Origin: G963704535 sp963704535
GTDB taxonomy: Bacteria; Chloroflexota; Chloroflexia; Chloroflexales; Roseiflexaceae
NCBI GenBank assembly: GCA_963704535.1
Contig: OY969916.1
Coordinates: 1,860,001 to 1,924,000, forward strand
DNA: 64,000 bases
Reading direction: 5' to 3'
The position numbers were made by a program, and so were the translations under genes. How positions within the stretch are numbered: position 1 is the first letter of the stretch; every line of letters begins with the position of its first letter. A model generated the notes under the pieces. It did no database searches, was not told the origin of the DNA, and saw only the letters and a list, made by a program, of their open reading frames with translations. Below are positions 17,168 to 25,672 of the stretch, piece after piece.

Positions 17168-17992
17168 AGAGATCGGTAGGATCGCAAGCGGGACAAGCAC
17201 ACCGCCGCGCCAGAACCCCTCGACCTGGACCTGGCCGAAGCGCACGGCCCCAGCCGCCCTCTTCAACCGCTCTAGGAGCGCCGCATCGCGCAGCGGGGTA
17301 CGCAGCTTTACCTGGCGAGCCCCAGGCTCAGGCAGCCCACCAACGCTGATATGATCGACAAGCAGCGCCAACTCGGCATGTGCGAGGAGCACCCCGACGA
17401 CACGAAGTATCCGGCCCTCATGCGCTGCGGGCTTGTCGAGCAGAGCAGCTACGGTCGTCTCCTGGAGCGCGGCGGGCTGTAGTCGTGGGTCGCCGATCTG
17501 GTAGCCATAGCGACCATTCGGCCCATAGGCGCCCGGTCCCTCTAGCCGACCGCGCACCACAACAAGCGCATACTTCACCTGCCCGGCTGCGCGCAGCGAG
17601 GTTCTGAGCGCACGCTCGCCGTCGATTGAGAGCCAGATCTGCTCGTCGCTGCCGGATAAAGGTCGGGGCGTTTGATCGGCACTGAAGCTCAACCCATCGA
17701 CAAGCCGCGTCCCTTGAGCATCAACAATAACGTACCCGACAGTCGTAACCTGGGCGCCGGAAGTCGGCAGACCGTTGGCAACAGCGTCGTCAAGTGGCGT
17801 AAAAACCAGCGGCGTCGGCGTTGGCGGGATCTGGGCAGGAAGGTTGATCTCGCTACAGCCAGCCAGCAAGAGCAGCAGCAAGCCAGCACCGATTGGGAGC
17901 GCTCGTCGTGGCGTTCTACGAACTGAATCCACATATACCAAGCGCTGGAGAATTCTTTGACATCGCACGAACATCCTTCGACACCTCAACAT
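17165..17992 (-). CDS. Predicted lipoprotein of unknown function
   Basis: About 275 residues. After a basic N-terminus (RRTPRRALP) comes a hydrophobic stretch ending in the lipobox LLLAGCS, so the protein should be exported and lipid-anchored at the Cys. A short PTPTP linker follows, then a domain of about 210 residues rich in beta strands, with FSADQTPRPLSG, DEQIWLSIDG and VVRGRLEGPGAYG. It may be an OB-like or NirD-like fold, but I do not recognise a family. The start is uncertain: ATG 17992 or 17974 are the nearest sensible choices and neither has a clear ribosome site; the frame is open to 18097. Repeat B1 sits on its 3' end. It is divergent from the HMG-CoA reductase gene. Confidence 0.65.
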   Translation of the reverse strand: MLRCRRMFVRCQRILQRLVYVDSVRRTPRRALPIGAGLLLLLLAGCSEINLPAQIPPTPTPLVFTPLDDAVANGLPTSGAQVTTVGYVIVDAQGTRLVDGLSFSADQTPRPLSGSDEQIWLSIDGERALRTSLRAAGQVKYALVVVRGRLEGPGAYGPNGRYGYQIGDPRLQPAALQETTVAALLDKPAAHEGRILRVVGVLLAHAELALLVDHISVGGLPEPGARQVKLRTPLRDAALLERLKRAAGAVRFGQVQVEGFWRGGVLVPLAILPIS

Positions 17993-18205
17993 TGCTTCAC
18001 ATCCGCCATCATACCATAGGTCGTATGAACAGCATATGCACAACAGCAAACGCCATGTGGAAGGCCTGGAAAGATGGTTGATAGGTTTTGGCAGCAATTT
18101 CAGGCCATTTGAATGAGCCGTAATGGTATACTATAGATCGTTCGAAGGTTCACAATGATATAGGTGAACCAAAAGTTGCAAAGATCTTGGAAAGGCAAGC
18201 AGACA

Positions 18206-19504
18206 ATGGCGACGCGCAACTCACGGCTTGGCGGGTTCTATCAGCTCAACCCATTCGAGCGGCTTCAGGCGGTGAAGTCCTTTGATGGCTTGAACGAGGA
18301 CGACCTGCGCCAGCTCCACGGAGGCAATGGGGCCTTGACCGTCGAGCGCGCTGACAAAATGATCGAGAACGTCATCGGCACATTCAACCTACCCATGGGG
18401 ATCGCGACGAACTTTCAAATCAACGGGCGCGATGTGCTCATCCCCATGGTTGTGGAGGAGCCGTCGATCGTGGCGGGGGCGAGCTACGCCGCCAAGCTGG
18501 CCCGAGCAGGCGGAGGGTTTCAGGCCAGTTCCACCGCGCCGCTGATGATCGGCCAAGTGCAGCTTGTCGGCATTCGCGACCCGCACCGCGCCCGCCATGA
18601 TATTCTGGCCAATAAAGAGGCCATCCTAACACTGGCAAATCGGCAGAGCAGCAGCCTGCTGGCCCTGGGCGGCGGCGCGCAAGACGTCGAAGCGCGTATC
18701 TTCGAGACAAGCCCGATGGGACCAATGCTGGTCGTCCACCTGATCATCGACTGTCGCGACGCAATGGGCGCCAATGCGATCAACACGATGGCCGAGGCGA
18801 TCGCACCATTGTTGGAGCAGATCAGCCAGGGGCGCGCTTATCTACGGATTCTCTCGAACCTGAGCGATCGACGGTTGTCGCGGGCCCGCGCCATCGTCCC
18901 ACCGGACGCGCTCGCGCGCGACGGGCTGGCCGGCGAGGAGGTCGTTGAGGGGATTCTGTGGGCATATGCGTTCGCAGCAGTGGACCCCTACCGTGCGACA
19001 ACCCATAACAAGGGTATCTTGAACGGGATCGACCCGGTACTGATCGCCACCGGCAACGACTGGCGCGCGGTCGAGGCCGGCGCCCACGCCTACGCCAGCC
19101 GCGACGGCCAGTATACCTCGCTTTCGGTGTGGGAGCGCGACGCGCAGGGCAACCTGGTCGGGACACTTGAGCTACCGCTGGCGGTCGGGATCGTCGGCGG
19201 AGCGACCAAGGTTCACCCGGCGGCCCTGGCGGCGCTAAAGCTGCTTGGTGTGAAGCACGCCAATGAGCTGGCCGAGATCTGCGCCTGCGCCGGCCTGGCT
19301 TCGAACCTGGCCGCTCTGCGAGCCCTGGCGACCGAGGGCATCCAACGCGGCCACATGGGCCTGCACGCGCGCCAGATCGCCATGGCCGCCGGAGCCCACG
19401 GCACCGAGGTGGACGAGGTTGCCCGCCGTATGATCGAGGAGGGTGTGATCAAGCCGGCCCGAGCAGAGGCGCTGCTGGCCGAATTACGTGAGATTCCGAC
19501 CTAA
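18206..19504 (+). CDS. Class II hydroxymethylglutaryl-CoA reductase
   Basis: A 432-residue cytosolic enzyme that interconverts HMG-CoA (plus reduced cofactor) and mevalonate plus CoA. Class II marks are ENVIGTFNLPMGIATNF (54-70), MVVEEPSIVA with the catalytic Glu (84 or 85), DCRDAMGAN (182-190), TTHNKGILNGIDPV with Lys269, ATGNDW with Asp285, and RGHMGLHARQIA with His387. No membrane segment is present, unlike eukaryotic class I. Class II enzymes serve catabolism in Pseudomonas mevalonii but mevalonate-pathway synthesis in many Gram-positives and Chloroflexi. An HMG-CoA lyase lies 3.9 kb downstream on the same strand. ATG 18206 follows GGAAAGG at 11 nt; the upstream GTG 18164 is less likely. 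Confidence 0.95.
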   Translation: MATRNSRLGGFYQLNPFERLQAVKSFDGLNEDDLRQLHGGNGALTVERADKMIENVIGTFNLPMGIATNFQINGRDVLIPMVVEEPSIVAGASYAAKLARAGGGFQASSTAPLMIGQVQLVGIRDPHRARHDILANKEAILTLANRQSSSLLALGGGAQDVEARIFETSPMGPMLVVHLIIDCRDAMGANAINTMAEAIAPLLEQISQGRAYLRILSNLSDRRLSRARAIVPPDALARDGLAGEEVVEGILWAYAFAAVDPYRATTHNKGILNGIDPVLIATGNDWRAVEAGAHAYASRDGQYTSLSVWERDAQGNLVGTLELPLAVGIVGGATKVHPAALAALKLLGVKHANELAEICACAGLASNLAALRALATEGIQRGHMGLHARQIAMAAGAHGTEVDEVARRMIEEGVIKPARAEALLAELREIPT

Positions 19505-19546
19505 TCTCATTCCACAGATGAGGTAAGGTTTAGAATGATGGCGTTT

Positions 19547-19604
19547 TACTTTATAGTGTAGGTAGTGGGAGACTGAGGGTTGCCCCCTCAAACCCCCTTT
19601 TTCG
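19547..19604 (+). repeat. Hairpin repeat, family A copy 5
   Basis: TTTTACTTTATAGTGTAGG...GACTGAGGGTTGCCCCCTCAAACCCCCTTTTT, 40 bp after the HMG-CoA reductase stop. It may add to termination there. Confidence 0.75.
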
Positions 19605-19611
19605 GAAGAAA

Positions 19612-19638
19612 AGACCTCCTGGCCTAGCCAGGAGGTCT
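19612..19638. terminator. Terminator hairpin between HMG-CoA reductase and lexA
   Basis: Perfect 11-bp stem AGACCTCCTGG / CCAGGAGGTCT with a CCTAG loop, between convergent genes. The right-hand side has little T tract; on the left side TTTTC follows in the minus direction. Confidence 0.7.
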
Positions 19639-19708
19639 CTGTACATCTGCGATACGATCGGGTGGTCTTCGGGCTAAACCTAGCCGATAGGCCACTCTCA
19701 ATGGCTCG

Positions 19709-20365
19709 CTAGAACATCTGCCGGAGCACACCGACGACGCGCCCCTGAACGCGCACATTGGCAGCTTCGACGAAGATCGGGTCCATAGTGACATTCGCCG
19801 GCTGGAGGCGTACGCGGGTGCCATCGCGATAGAACCGCTTGAGCGTGACTGAGTTCTCGTCCTCGATCCGCACCGCGACCATCTGGCCGTTCTCAGCGGT
19901 CTCCTGGTAGCGCAGCAGCACAATGTCGCCATCGGCGATCAGGGCGTCGATCATCGAGTGGCCGCGCACCCGCAAGGCATAAACATCCTTGAGTTTTTCA
20001 GCCGAGGCAAGGTCCGCCGGCACTTCGATCATCTCGGCCGTGCCGGTCGAGGTATCCTCCGGGTCGGGCAGCGGCTGACCGGCGGTGATAACACCCAGGA
20101 TCGGCACCATCGTGGCCTCGGTATGGTTCAGGCGAACCGGAGCCGACTGAGGAATAGTGATGCCACGTGAAACCTTGCCCTCGCGCTTGAGCAGACCCTT
20201 CGACTCCAGAGCCTTGAGGTTGTAGGCGACGACGGACGTCGAGGAGATATCGAGCTTCTCCTGGATCTGGCGGATCGCTGGCGGGTAGCCATGCCCATGC
20301 ACAAAATCCTCAATATAATGCAGGATCTCTTTTTGGCGCGTGGAGAGGCCATCTGCGGATCGCAT
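19709..20365 (-). CDS. lexA: LexA repressor
   Basis: A 218-residue SOS repressor and self-cleaving serine protease. The N-terminal winged helix at 1-70 has the recognition helix in SSTSVVAYNLKALESKG (41-57). The C-terminal S24 peptidase domain shows the cleavage bond Ala95-Gly96 (VITAGQPLP), the nucleophile Ser137 (RGHSMIDALI) and the general base Lys176 (VTLKRFYRDG). RecA filaments would trigger cleavage after DNA damage. ATG 20365 has AAAGGA 6 nt upstream; the frame stays open to 20494, inside the promoter. A consensus promoter with a LexA box in its spacer lies upstream, so the gene is autoregulated. Confidence 0.97.
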   Translation of the reverse strand: MRSADGLSTRQKEILHYIEDFVHGHGYPPAIRQIQEKLDISSTSVVAYNLKALESKGLLKREGKVSRGITIPQSAPVRLNHTEATMVPILGVITAGQPLPDPEDTSTGTAEMIEVPADLASAEKLKDVYALRVRGHSMIDALIADGDIVLLRYQETAENGQMVAVRIEDENSVTLKRFYRDGTRVRLQPANVTMDPIFVEAANVRVQGRVVGVLRQMF

Positions 20366-20465
20366 AGCTATTCCTTTCATTGACCGCGGCCACTCCGAGC
20401 TATCGGTGCCCAGATTGTTAGAGGCCGCAAATATGTTCGCTAGAACTTTTGTAGTAGTCGTAGCT

Positions 20466-20494
20466 ATTATACGAAAACGCTTGTTCTGTGTCAA
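20466..20494 (-). promoter_or_regulatory. Consensus sigma-70 promoter of lexA
   Basis: Minus strand TTGACA (20494-20489), exactly 17 bp, TATAAT (20471-20466), about 100 bp upstream of the lexA ATG. Confidence 0.85.
20473..20486 (-). promoter_or_regulatory. LexA operator in the lexA promoter spacer
   Basis: Minus strand GAACAAGCGTTTTC. With the base before it, this matches 12 of 14 positions of the Gram-positive type box CGAAC-RNRY-GTTYC. It fills the spacer between -35 and -10, so bound LexA would block RNA polymerase. Confidence 0.75.
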
Positions 20495-20643
20495 GAGCCT
20501 GTTTATATCTTGTGGAAAACAATTTAGTCAGGCTGACAGGCAGGTCGGCGCCTTGATCGTGATTTTGGCGATGAAATACGGGCAAAGCCCCAGCTACTAA
20601 TGGTAGTAGATCTTCAGGCGCATCCAAATGTACTCGGCAAACC

Positions 20644-20672
20644 TTGACAACACCCGTCTGTAGTGCAACAAT
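20644..20672 (+). promoter_or_regulatory. Candidate promoter of the histidine kinase-regulator operon
   Basis: TTGACA (20644-20649), 17-bp spacer, AACAAT (20667-20672); 59 bp to the TTG start at 20731. The weak -10 suggests modest expression. Nothing else is seen in 20500-20730. Confidence 0.45.
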
Positions 20673-20730
20673 ATCATCACCTGAACGCGCACGAGTCACC
20701 AGATGGCGACTTGACCCAACGAGGAGACAT

Positions 20731-22276
20731 TTGAGCGACTCATCTACGCAACTTACCAGCTCCACGGGAACATCGCCGGGGCTACGAGCTAGTGCTCAAC
20801 GTATAGCTGCGAACCTGGGCGATAGTACGGGCGCATGGGCCTGTTACCTGGCGCTTGCGGAGCGCGCCGGTCAAGCGCCACGCCTGCTCGCAACCAGCGG
20901 GCGCTTCGCCGATCTACCGTCGTGGCGCGCCTTGGAAGGGGCCGCCTTGCTGCGGCGGGCCTTCAGCAAGCAAAAACCGCTGGTCGTCCAGGCCGGGGAG
21001 TGGCCGGCCCTGGCGCTACCATTGATCTGCGATGACCGAACCATCGGCGCCGCCCTGCTGCTGTATACCGCAGAGATCACCATCGACATCGACCGCGCGC
21101 TGGCGGCGGCCCGGTTGGCCAGCAGCGCGCTCGACGTCATACGCCAGATCGCGGCGCTTCATATCCAGGCCGAGGAGATCGAAGAGCGTACGCGCCTGCG
21201 CGAGATCCAGGTGAGCCGCAACCTGATCCGCGGCGTGATCGACAGTATCCCGGTCGGGCTGGCGCTGCTCGACGCCGAGGGGACTGTGCTGGCCGTGAAC
21301 CGGACGCTTGCCGAGCGTTTTGGGCTTGAGCCGGTCACGTTAGTCGGCATGGTGTATAGCGCGGCGCTTGGCGCGTGGCATGAGTTCGCCCGCCGCCCAG
21401 ACATTCGGCAGCGGCGCCCCCGACCAGGTACGGCGCACGATCGTCCAGACGGACGGCAAACATGCGCTGCTTGAGATCTCCAGCATCCCGCTCTTCGACG
21501 CGGCCGGTACGCCGCACCAGGTCGTCGAAGTGTGGGAAGATATCACCGAGCGGGTGGCGCTACAGACGCAGCTCGTACGGGCCGAGAAGTTGGCCGCCAT
21601 CGGCCAGCTCGCGGCCAGCATCGCCCACGAGGTGGGCAATCCGCTCCAGGCGATTCAAGGCTTCCTGGCGCTTTTCCTGGAGCAGTGCCCCGCAGATACC
21701 CCCAACCAGCGCTACTTGCAGCTCGCCGAGGATGAGATCGATCGCATAGTCCAGGTCCTAGCGCGCCTCCGCGACCTGTACCGCCCCCGCGCCGACGTGG
21801 TCGCATCCGTCGATGTGAACCATTTGATCGCCGACGTGCTGCTGCTGACGAGCAAACAGCTCGAGCGTGGGCGCGTTCGCCTGCTGCGCGAACTGGACCC
21901 GGTGCTCCCCAAAATCAGAGGGGTTGCGGATCAGCTCAAGCAGGTCTTTCTGAATCTGGTGCTCAACGCCGCCGAGGCCATGTCCGAAGATGGCGGTGTG
22001 CTGCATGTCCAGACCTACCTCCAGGCCCACCCGGCCCATCGGCTTGCGGCGGTCGTGACGATCACCGATACCGGCGTCGGAATTTCGCCGGAACAACTGC
22101 CCCGCATCTTCGACGGGCTGCATACGACGAAAGAGCGTGGGATGGGGCTAGGCCTGTACACCAGCAAGGCAATTATCGACCGACACATGGGGCGCCTGAG
22201 TGTTCAGAGTACCCCCGATGATGGGACGACCTTTACGATCATGCTGCCGATCGGCGACGAGGAGAACGTCGTATGA
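20731..22276 (+). CDS. GAF-PAS sensor histidine kinase, one frame break
   Basis: A cytosolic sensor kinase of about 514 residues once the frame is repaired. The N-terminal 150 residues are GAF-like (LPLICDDRTIGAALLLYT), then a helix and a PAS domain (IDSIPVGLALLDAEGTVLAV). The C-terminal kinase core has the H-box IAHEVGNPLQAIQG, the N-box VLNAAEAMSEDGG, and the G boxes DTGVGISP and RGMGLGLYTSKAIID. The first part is in frame 1 to about 21380 and the rest in frame 2; one extra base between 21378 and 21400 explains it. TTG 20731 is chosen as start because GAGGAG lies 4 nt before it; no ATG is available. No membrane segment is seen. The stop overlaps the regulator gene in ATGA, so the pair is coupled. 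Confidence 0.85.
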
Positions 22277-23082
22277 GACAGCCCGCAAAGATACTGGTGG
22301 TCGATGACGAGCGCACCGTACGGATGATGTTGGAGGCAGCCTTGCGCGCACAGGGCTACCGGGTTCAGTGTGTCGCGAGCGGCGGCGCCGCGCGCGAGCA
22401 GCTCGACCAGGAAGAGTTTGACCTGGTGCTCCTGGATCTCCAGCTTGGCGACATGGATGGGATCGAGATCTTGCGCGAGATCAAGCGGCTGTGGCCGATC
22501 ACCGAGGTGATCCTGCTGACGGCGCACGGCTCGATCAATAGCGCGATCTCCGCGCTGCGCCATGGCGCGTACGACTACTTGCTGAAGCCGGCCCAGATTC
22601 ACGACATTCGCGATCGGGTCGAGCGCGGGCTGGAGCAGCGCCGCGTCGCACTCCAGCGCAGCGAGCTGCTCCAGCGCATCAGCGAGAGCGCTCGCGCGCT
22701 TGGGATCATGGAGAGCGGGGCCGGCGAGTTGCCCCCGCCGCCGACCAACTCCGACAAGATCGAGGTCGGGCCGCTACTGCTCGATCTGCGCCGCCACGGC
22801 GCGAGCCTGGGCAATCAACTGCTCTCGCTTACCCGCACCGAGTTCGCGCTCCTCACCGCGCTGGCCCAGCAGCCGGATACTGCCCTGAGCTACAGCGTGC
22901 TCTCGGAAGCGGTCTACGGTCGCGCCCAGCCTGAAGATGAGGCGCGGGCACTGCTCCGGCCCCATATCGCCCGCCTCCGGCACAAGCTCGAGTCGACCGG
23001 CGTCGGCGGTGTCGCGCTCGTCAGCATCCGCAGCATGGGCTATATGCTCCAGACTGGGGAGTCGACCGGCACCCAAGGCTAA
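22273..23082 (+). CDS. Response regulator: NtrC-like receiver with winged-helix output
   Basis: A 269-residue partner of the upstream kinase. The receiver domain at 1-125 has VVDDERT (Asp11, Asp12), phospho-acceptor Asp55 in LVLLDLQLGDMDG, Thr in ILLTAHGS and Lys in YLLKPAQ; the DxxLGDMDG and GSINSAISALRHGAYDY wording is NtrC-like. After a coiled helix and a Pro-rich link, an OmpR-type winged helix (about 165-260) shows LSLTRTEFALLTALAQ and LRPHIARLRHKLE. NtrC-like receivers normally pair with AAA+ sigma-54 domains, so this combination is less usual. A close relative in architecture is the regulator at 51627-52424. Its target genes are unknown. Confidence 0.88.
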   Translation: MRQPAKILVVDDERTVRMMLEAALRAQGYRVQCVASGGAAREQLDQEEFDLVLLDLQLGDMDGIEILREIKRLWPITEVILLTAHGSINSAISALRHGAYDYLLKPAQIHDIRDRVERGLEQRRVALQRSELLQRISESARALGIMESGAGELPPPPTNSDKIEVGPLLLDLRRHGASLGNQLLSLTRTEFALLTALAQQPDTALSYSVLSEAVYGRAQPEDEARALLRPHIARLRHKLESTGVGGVALVSIRSMGYMLQTGESTGTQG

Positions 23083-23376
23083 GGAACTCTCGATTTTTAA
23101 ATGAGCCAGTCTCGTGTTGCGTGTTGCGTCGCGCCAACTCACGCAACACCTGATTCCGCGCCTCGCCTCGATACCACTACTTGCCGATGGGCCGCTTTGG
23201 CCATGGTACAATACGCGGGCGGCGACGAAGGGGTCGCCGCCTAGCCGCCCGGCTCCAATGGCAAGCAGCATGGTTGAGCTGGCATAAGCGCCACAGATGG
23301 CCGCTCCAACACGAGCACTCATTCCATGCAGCCGTTCGCTCAAGATCGGGCCAAGACCATGGAGGTCGTTCATACC

Positions 23377-24357
23377 ATGGACACCCCACAGCTCCCGCTA
23401 CGCCAACTCCCCGCGCGTGTCAGCATCCGCGAAGTCGGCCCACGCGACGGATTGCAAAACGAAGATGTCATCCTCACCACCGACCAGAAAGTCCAATTAA
23501 TCAACTGCCTCTCGACCACCGGCTTTGGGCTTATCGAGGCTGGGGCGTTTGTGCGGCCGCAGAATGTGCCGCAGATGGCCGATACAGCCGAAGTGTTCGC
23601 GCGGATCGGGCGGCAGCCGGGCGTGCTCTACAGCGCGATCGCGCCCAACGCGATTGGCGCGCGCCGGGCAGTGGCCGCCGGCGCCGAGTCGGTCCAGGTG
23701 TTCTTAAGCGCGTCGGAGAGCCATAACCAGAGCAACGTGAATATGAGCATCGAGCAGTCGCTGGCGCAGGCGGCCGAGATCGCCGCGATCGTCACCGGCG
23801 CGGGCCGGTTGTTCGACGGCGTTCTCTCGGTCGTGTTCGGCTGCCCGTTCGAAGGCGATGTGCCGATCGAGCGCGTGCTCGACTTGAGCGGCCGCCTGCT
23901 GGACCTGGGCGCCGAGCAGATCACGCTGGGCGACACCACCGGAATGGGCCACCCGCGGCTGATGCAGCACGTGATGCTGGCCTTCCGCGAGCGCTTTCCA
24001 CGCGCCCACATCCGACTCCACCCGCACAGCGCCCGCGGCGCGGGCCTGGCGAATGTTCTGGCGGCGCTGGAGGTTGGGGTCGATCGCTTCGACGCGAGCG
24101 TGGGTGGCATCGGCGGCTGCCCATTTGCCCCAGGCGCGCCGGGCAATATCTGTAGCGAGGATCTCATCCATATGCTGCACGAGATGGGCATCGAGACGGG
24201 CATCGACCTAGCAGGGCTGCTGGATTGCGCGCGGATGCTCGAAGGACTGCTGGGCCACGAAGTGCCGGGACAGACGATCAAAGCCGGCATCTGCCGGCAC
24301 CTCCCGCCCAATGGCGGGCCGAGAGTCGAGAGCCGAGTGCTGGAGCTTGAGCGCTAG
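23377..24357 (+). CDS. Hydroxymethylglutaryl-CoA lyase
   Basis: A 326-residue TIM-barrel enzyme that splits HMG-CoA into acetoacetate and acetyl-CoA, the last step of leucine breakdown and of mevalonate catabolism. EVGPRDGLQNE gives the catalytic Arg23-Asp24, FVRPQNVPQMAD the next block, LHPHSARGAG the metal-binding His pair (usually HCHDTYG), and VGGIGGCPFAPGAPGN the signature loop with the essential Cys. ATG 23377 is chosen because GGAGG lies 11 nt upstream; ATGs at 23359 and 23326 are in frame. It is followed 10 bp later by the HD protein gene. The changed residues after the His pair (SAR for DTY) leave some room for a related acyl-CoA lyase. Confidence 0.88.
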   Translation: MDTPQLPLRQLPARVSIREVGPRDGLQNEDVILTTDQKVQLINCLSTTGFGLIEAGAFVRPQNVPQMADTAEVFARIGRQPGVLYSAIAPNAIGARRAVAAGAESVQVFLSASESHNQSNVNMSIEQSLAQAAEIAAIVTGAGRLFDGVLSVVFGCPFEGDVPIERVLDLSGRLLDLGAEQITLGDTTGMGHPRLMQHVMLAFRERFPRAHIRLHPHSARGAGLANVLAALEVGVDRFDASVGGIGGCPFAPGAPGNICSEDLIHMLHEMGIETGIDLAGLLDCARMLEGLLGHEVPGQTIKAGICRHLPPNGGPRVESRVLELER

Positions 24358-24367
24358 GGGCAAACCT

Positions 24368-24952
24368 ATGGCCGCATTCTCCGCCCGCTACGACGCCGCG
24401 CTGACATTTGCGGCGCGAGCGCACCGCGATCAGCTCCGCAAAGGGACCGATATCCCCTATATCATGCACCCGGTTCACGTCTCGATCCTGCTGATCCGAC
24501 ATGGCTTCGACGAGGACCTAGCGATCGCCGGGCTGCTGCATGACGTCGTCGAGGACTGCGGCGTCGCTCTCGACACAATCGCGGTTGAGTTTGGGAAACG
24601 GGTGGCGCAATTGGTCGAGGCGGTGTCGGAGCAGAAGGCCGCCGACGGGGTCGAGCTGCCGTGGGAGCAGCGCAAGCAGGCCAAGCTGGCACACCTGCGC
24701 GAGGGTGGCCCGGATGTCGCGGCGCTCAAGGCGGCCGACGCGATTCACAATGTTCGCTCAATCAGCGCCGATCTCGCCCTGGTTGGGGCATCGGTCTGGG
24801 TCCGCTTCAAGCGCGGCCCTGAGCAAACGCTGTGGTACTATCGTGAGATTCTGGAGGGGGTACGCCTCTGGCTCGGCGACCATCCGATCCTGGTGGAGCT
24901 GGGGACGGCGGTCGAGGAGCTGGCTCGTGGCGCAGGCGTGCCGGCGCCTTGA
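24368..24952 (+). CDS. HD-domain hydrolase, MESH1/SpoT-hydrolase-like
   Basis: A 194-residue stand-alone HD protein. The motifs fit the ppGpp hydrolase half of RelA/SpoT and the small hydrolase MESH1: RKGTDIPYIMHPVHV (His34), GLLHDVVEDCG (His58-Asp59, Glu62-Asp63), and LKAADAIHNVRS with a late metal-ligand Asp. No synthetase or TGS domain is attached, so it would only remove pyrophosphate from alarmones or a similar nucleotide. It starts 10 bp after HMG-CoA lyase, and its stop abuts the stop of the convergent ABC gene (24952/24953). Substrate not proven. Confidence 0.85.
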   Translation: MAAFSARYDAALTFAARAHRDQLRKGTDIPYIMHPVHVSILLIRHGFDEDLAIAGLLHDVVEDCGVALDTIAVEFGKRVAQLVEAVSEQKAADGVELPWEQRKQAKLAHLREGGPDVAALKAADAIHNVRSISADLALVGASVWVRFKRGPEQTLWYYREILEGVRLWLGDHPILVELGTAVEELARGAGVPAP

Positions 24953-25666
24953 TCAGGCCGGCACCGCCGCCTGGCGCAGCTCGCGCGACGCGATCCGCCC
25001 ATCGCGAAGCTGGTACAGATCAGTGGCGAACTCGGCCGCAGCCGGATCGTGGGTCGCCATCAACAAGGTGACGTCCTCGTGGTCGACCAGCGCGCGTAGC
25101 AGCCCCAGCACCTGCTGGCCGGTCTTGCTGTCGAGGTCGCCGGTCGGCTCGTCGGCTAGGATGATCCGCGGCCGGATGGCCAGCGCACGGGCGATCGCCA
25201 CGCGCTGCTGCTGGCCGCCGCTCATCTCATAGGGGCGGTGGTCCATCCACGCCGCCAGCCCGACCGCCCCCAGGCAGCGGCGGATACGGGCGTCCCACTC
25301 GTTGCGCGGCACACCACCCGACAGCCGCAACCCCAGTTCCACGTTCTCATAGGCCGAGGCGGTCGGCATAAGCGCAAAGCTTTGGAAGATAAAGCCGATC
25401 TTCCGCCGCATCGCCGCCAGGGCCGAGCTGCCTAACTGGTCCAACTGCTGGCCCTCGACCTTCACCACCCCACCTGTGGGCTGATCCAGCCCGCCGACGA
25501 TGTTGAGCAGCGTGGTCTTGCCGCTGCCGCTCGGCCCCATGAGGACGACGAAGGACCCACGCCGGACCTGCATATCGACGCCGCCGAGCGCTTTGACCTT
25601 GCGCTCACTCACCGAAAAGGTTCGCTCCACCTGCTCGACGTTGATGACGATATCTTGAGTGTCCAT
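24953..25666 (-). CDS. ABC transporter ATP-binding protein, LolD/MacB type
   Basis: A 237-residue nucleotide-binding subunit. Walker A is GPSGSGKT, the Q-loop FIFQSFALMPTASAYENVEL is typical of the LolD/MacB/FtsE group, the ABC signature is MSGGQQQRV, and Walker B is IILADEPTGDLD with the H-loop MATHD. It lies 6 bp after the other ATPase gene and ends the operon adaptor-permease-ATPase-ATPase. It would power the FtsX-type permease at 26963-29864, in mechanotransmission or export of lipophilic or peptide substrates rather than import. Confidence 0.93.
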   Translation of the reverse strand: MDTQDIVINVEQVERTFSVSERKVKALGGVDMQVRRGSFVVLMGPSGSGKTTLLNIVGGLDQPTGGVVKVEGQQLDQLGSSALAAMRRKIGFIFQSFALMPTASAYENVELGLRLSGGVPRNEWDARIRRCLGAVGLAAWMDHRPYEMSGGQQQRVAIARALAIRPRIILADEPTGDLDSKTGQQVLGLLRALVDHEDVTLLMATHDPAAAEFATDLYQLRDGRIASRELRQAAVPA

Positions 25667-25672
25667 ACTACG

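Noticed and set aside
20435..20446. GTTCGCTAGAAC as a second LexA box
   Set aside because: The half-sites are in the opposite order (GTTC-N4-GAAC) to the operator found at the two promoters, and it lies downstream of the lexA -10. A weak match CGAACATATTTGCG overlaps it on the minus strand but fails at three positions.
20418..20765. Open frame of 115 codons on the minus strand upstream of lexA
   Set aside because: It covers the lexA promoter and operator and overlaps the kinase start, has no recognisable domain and no ribosome site.
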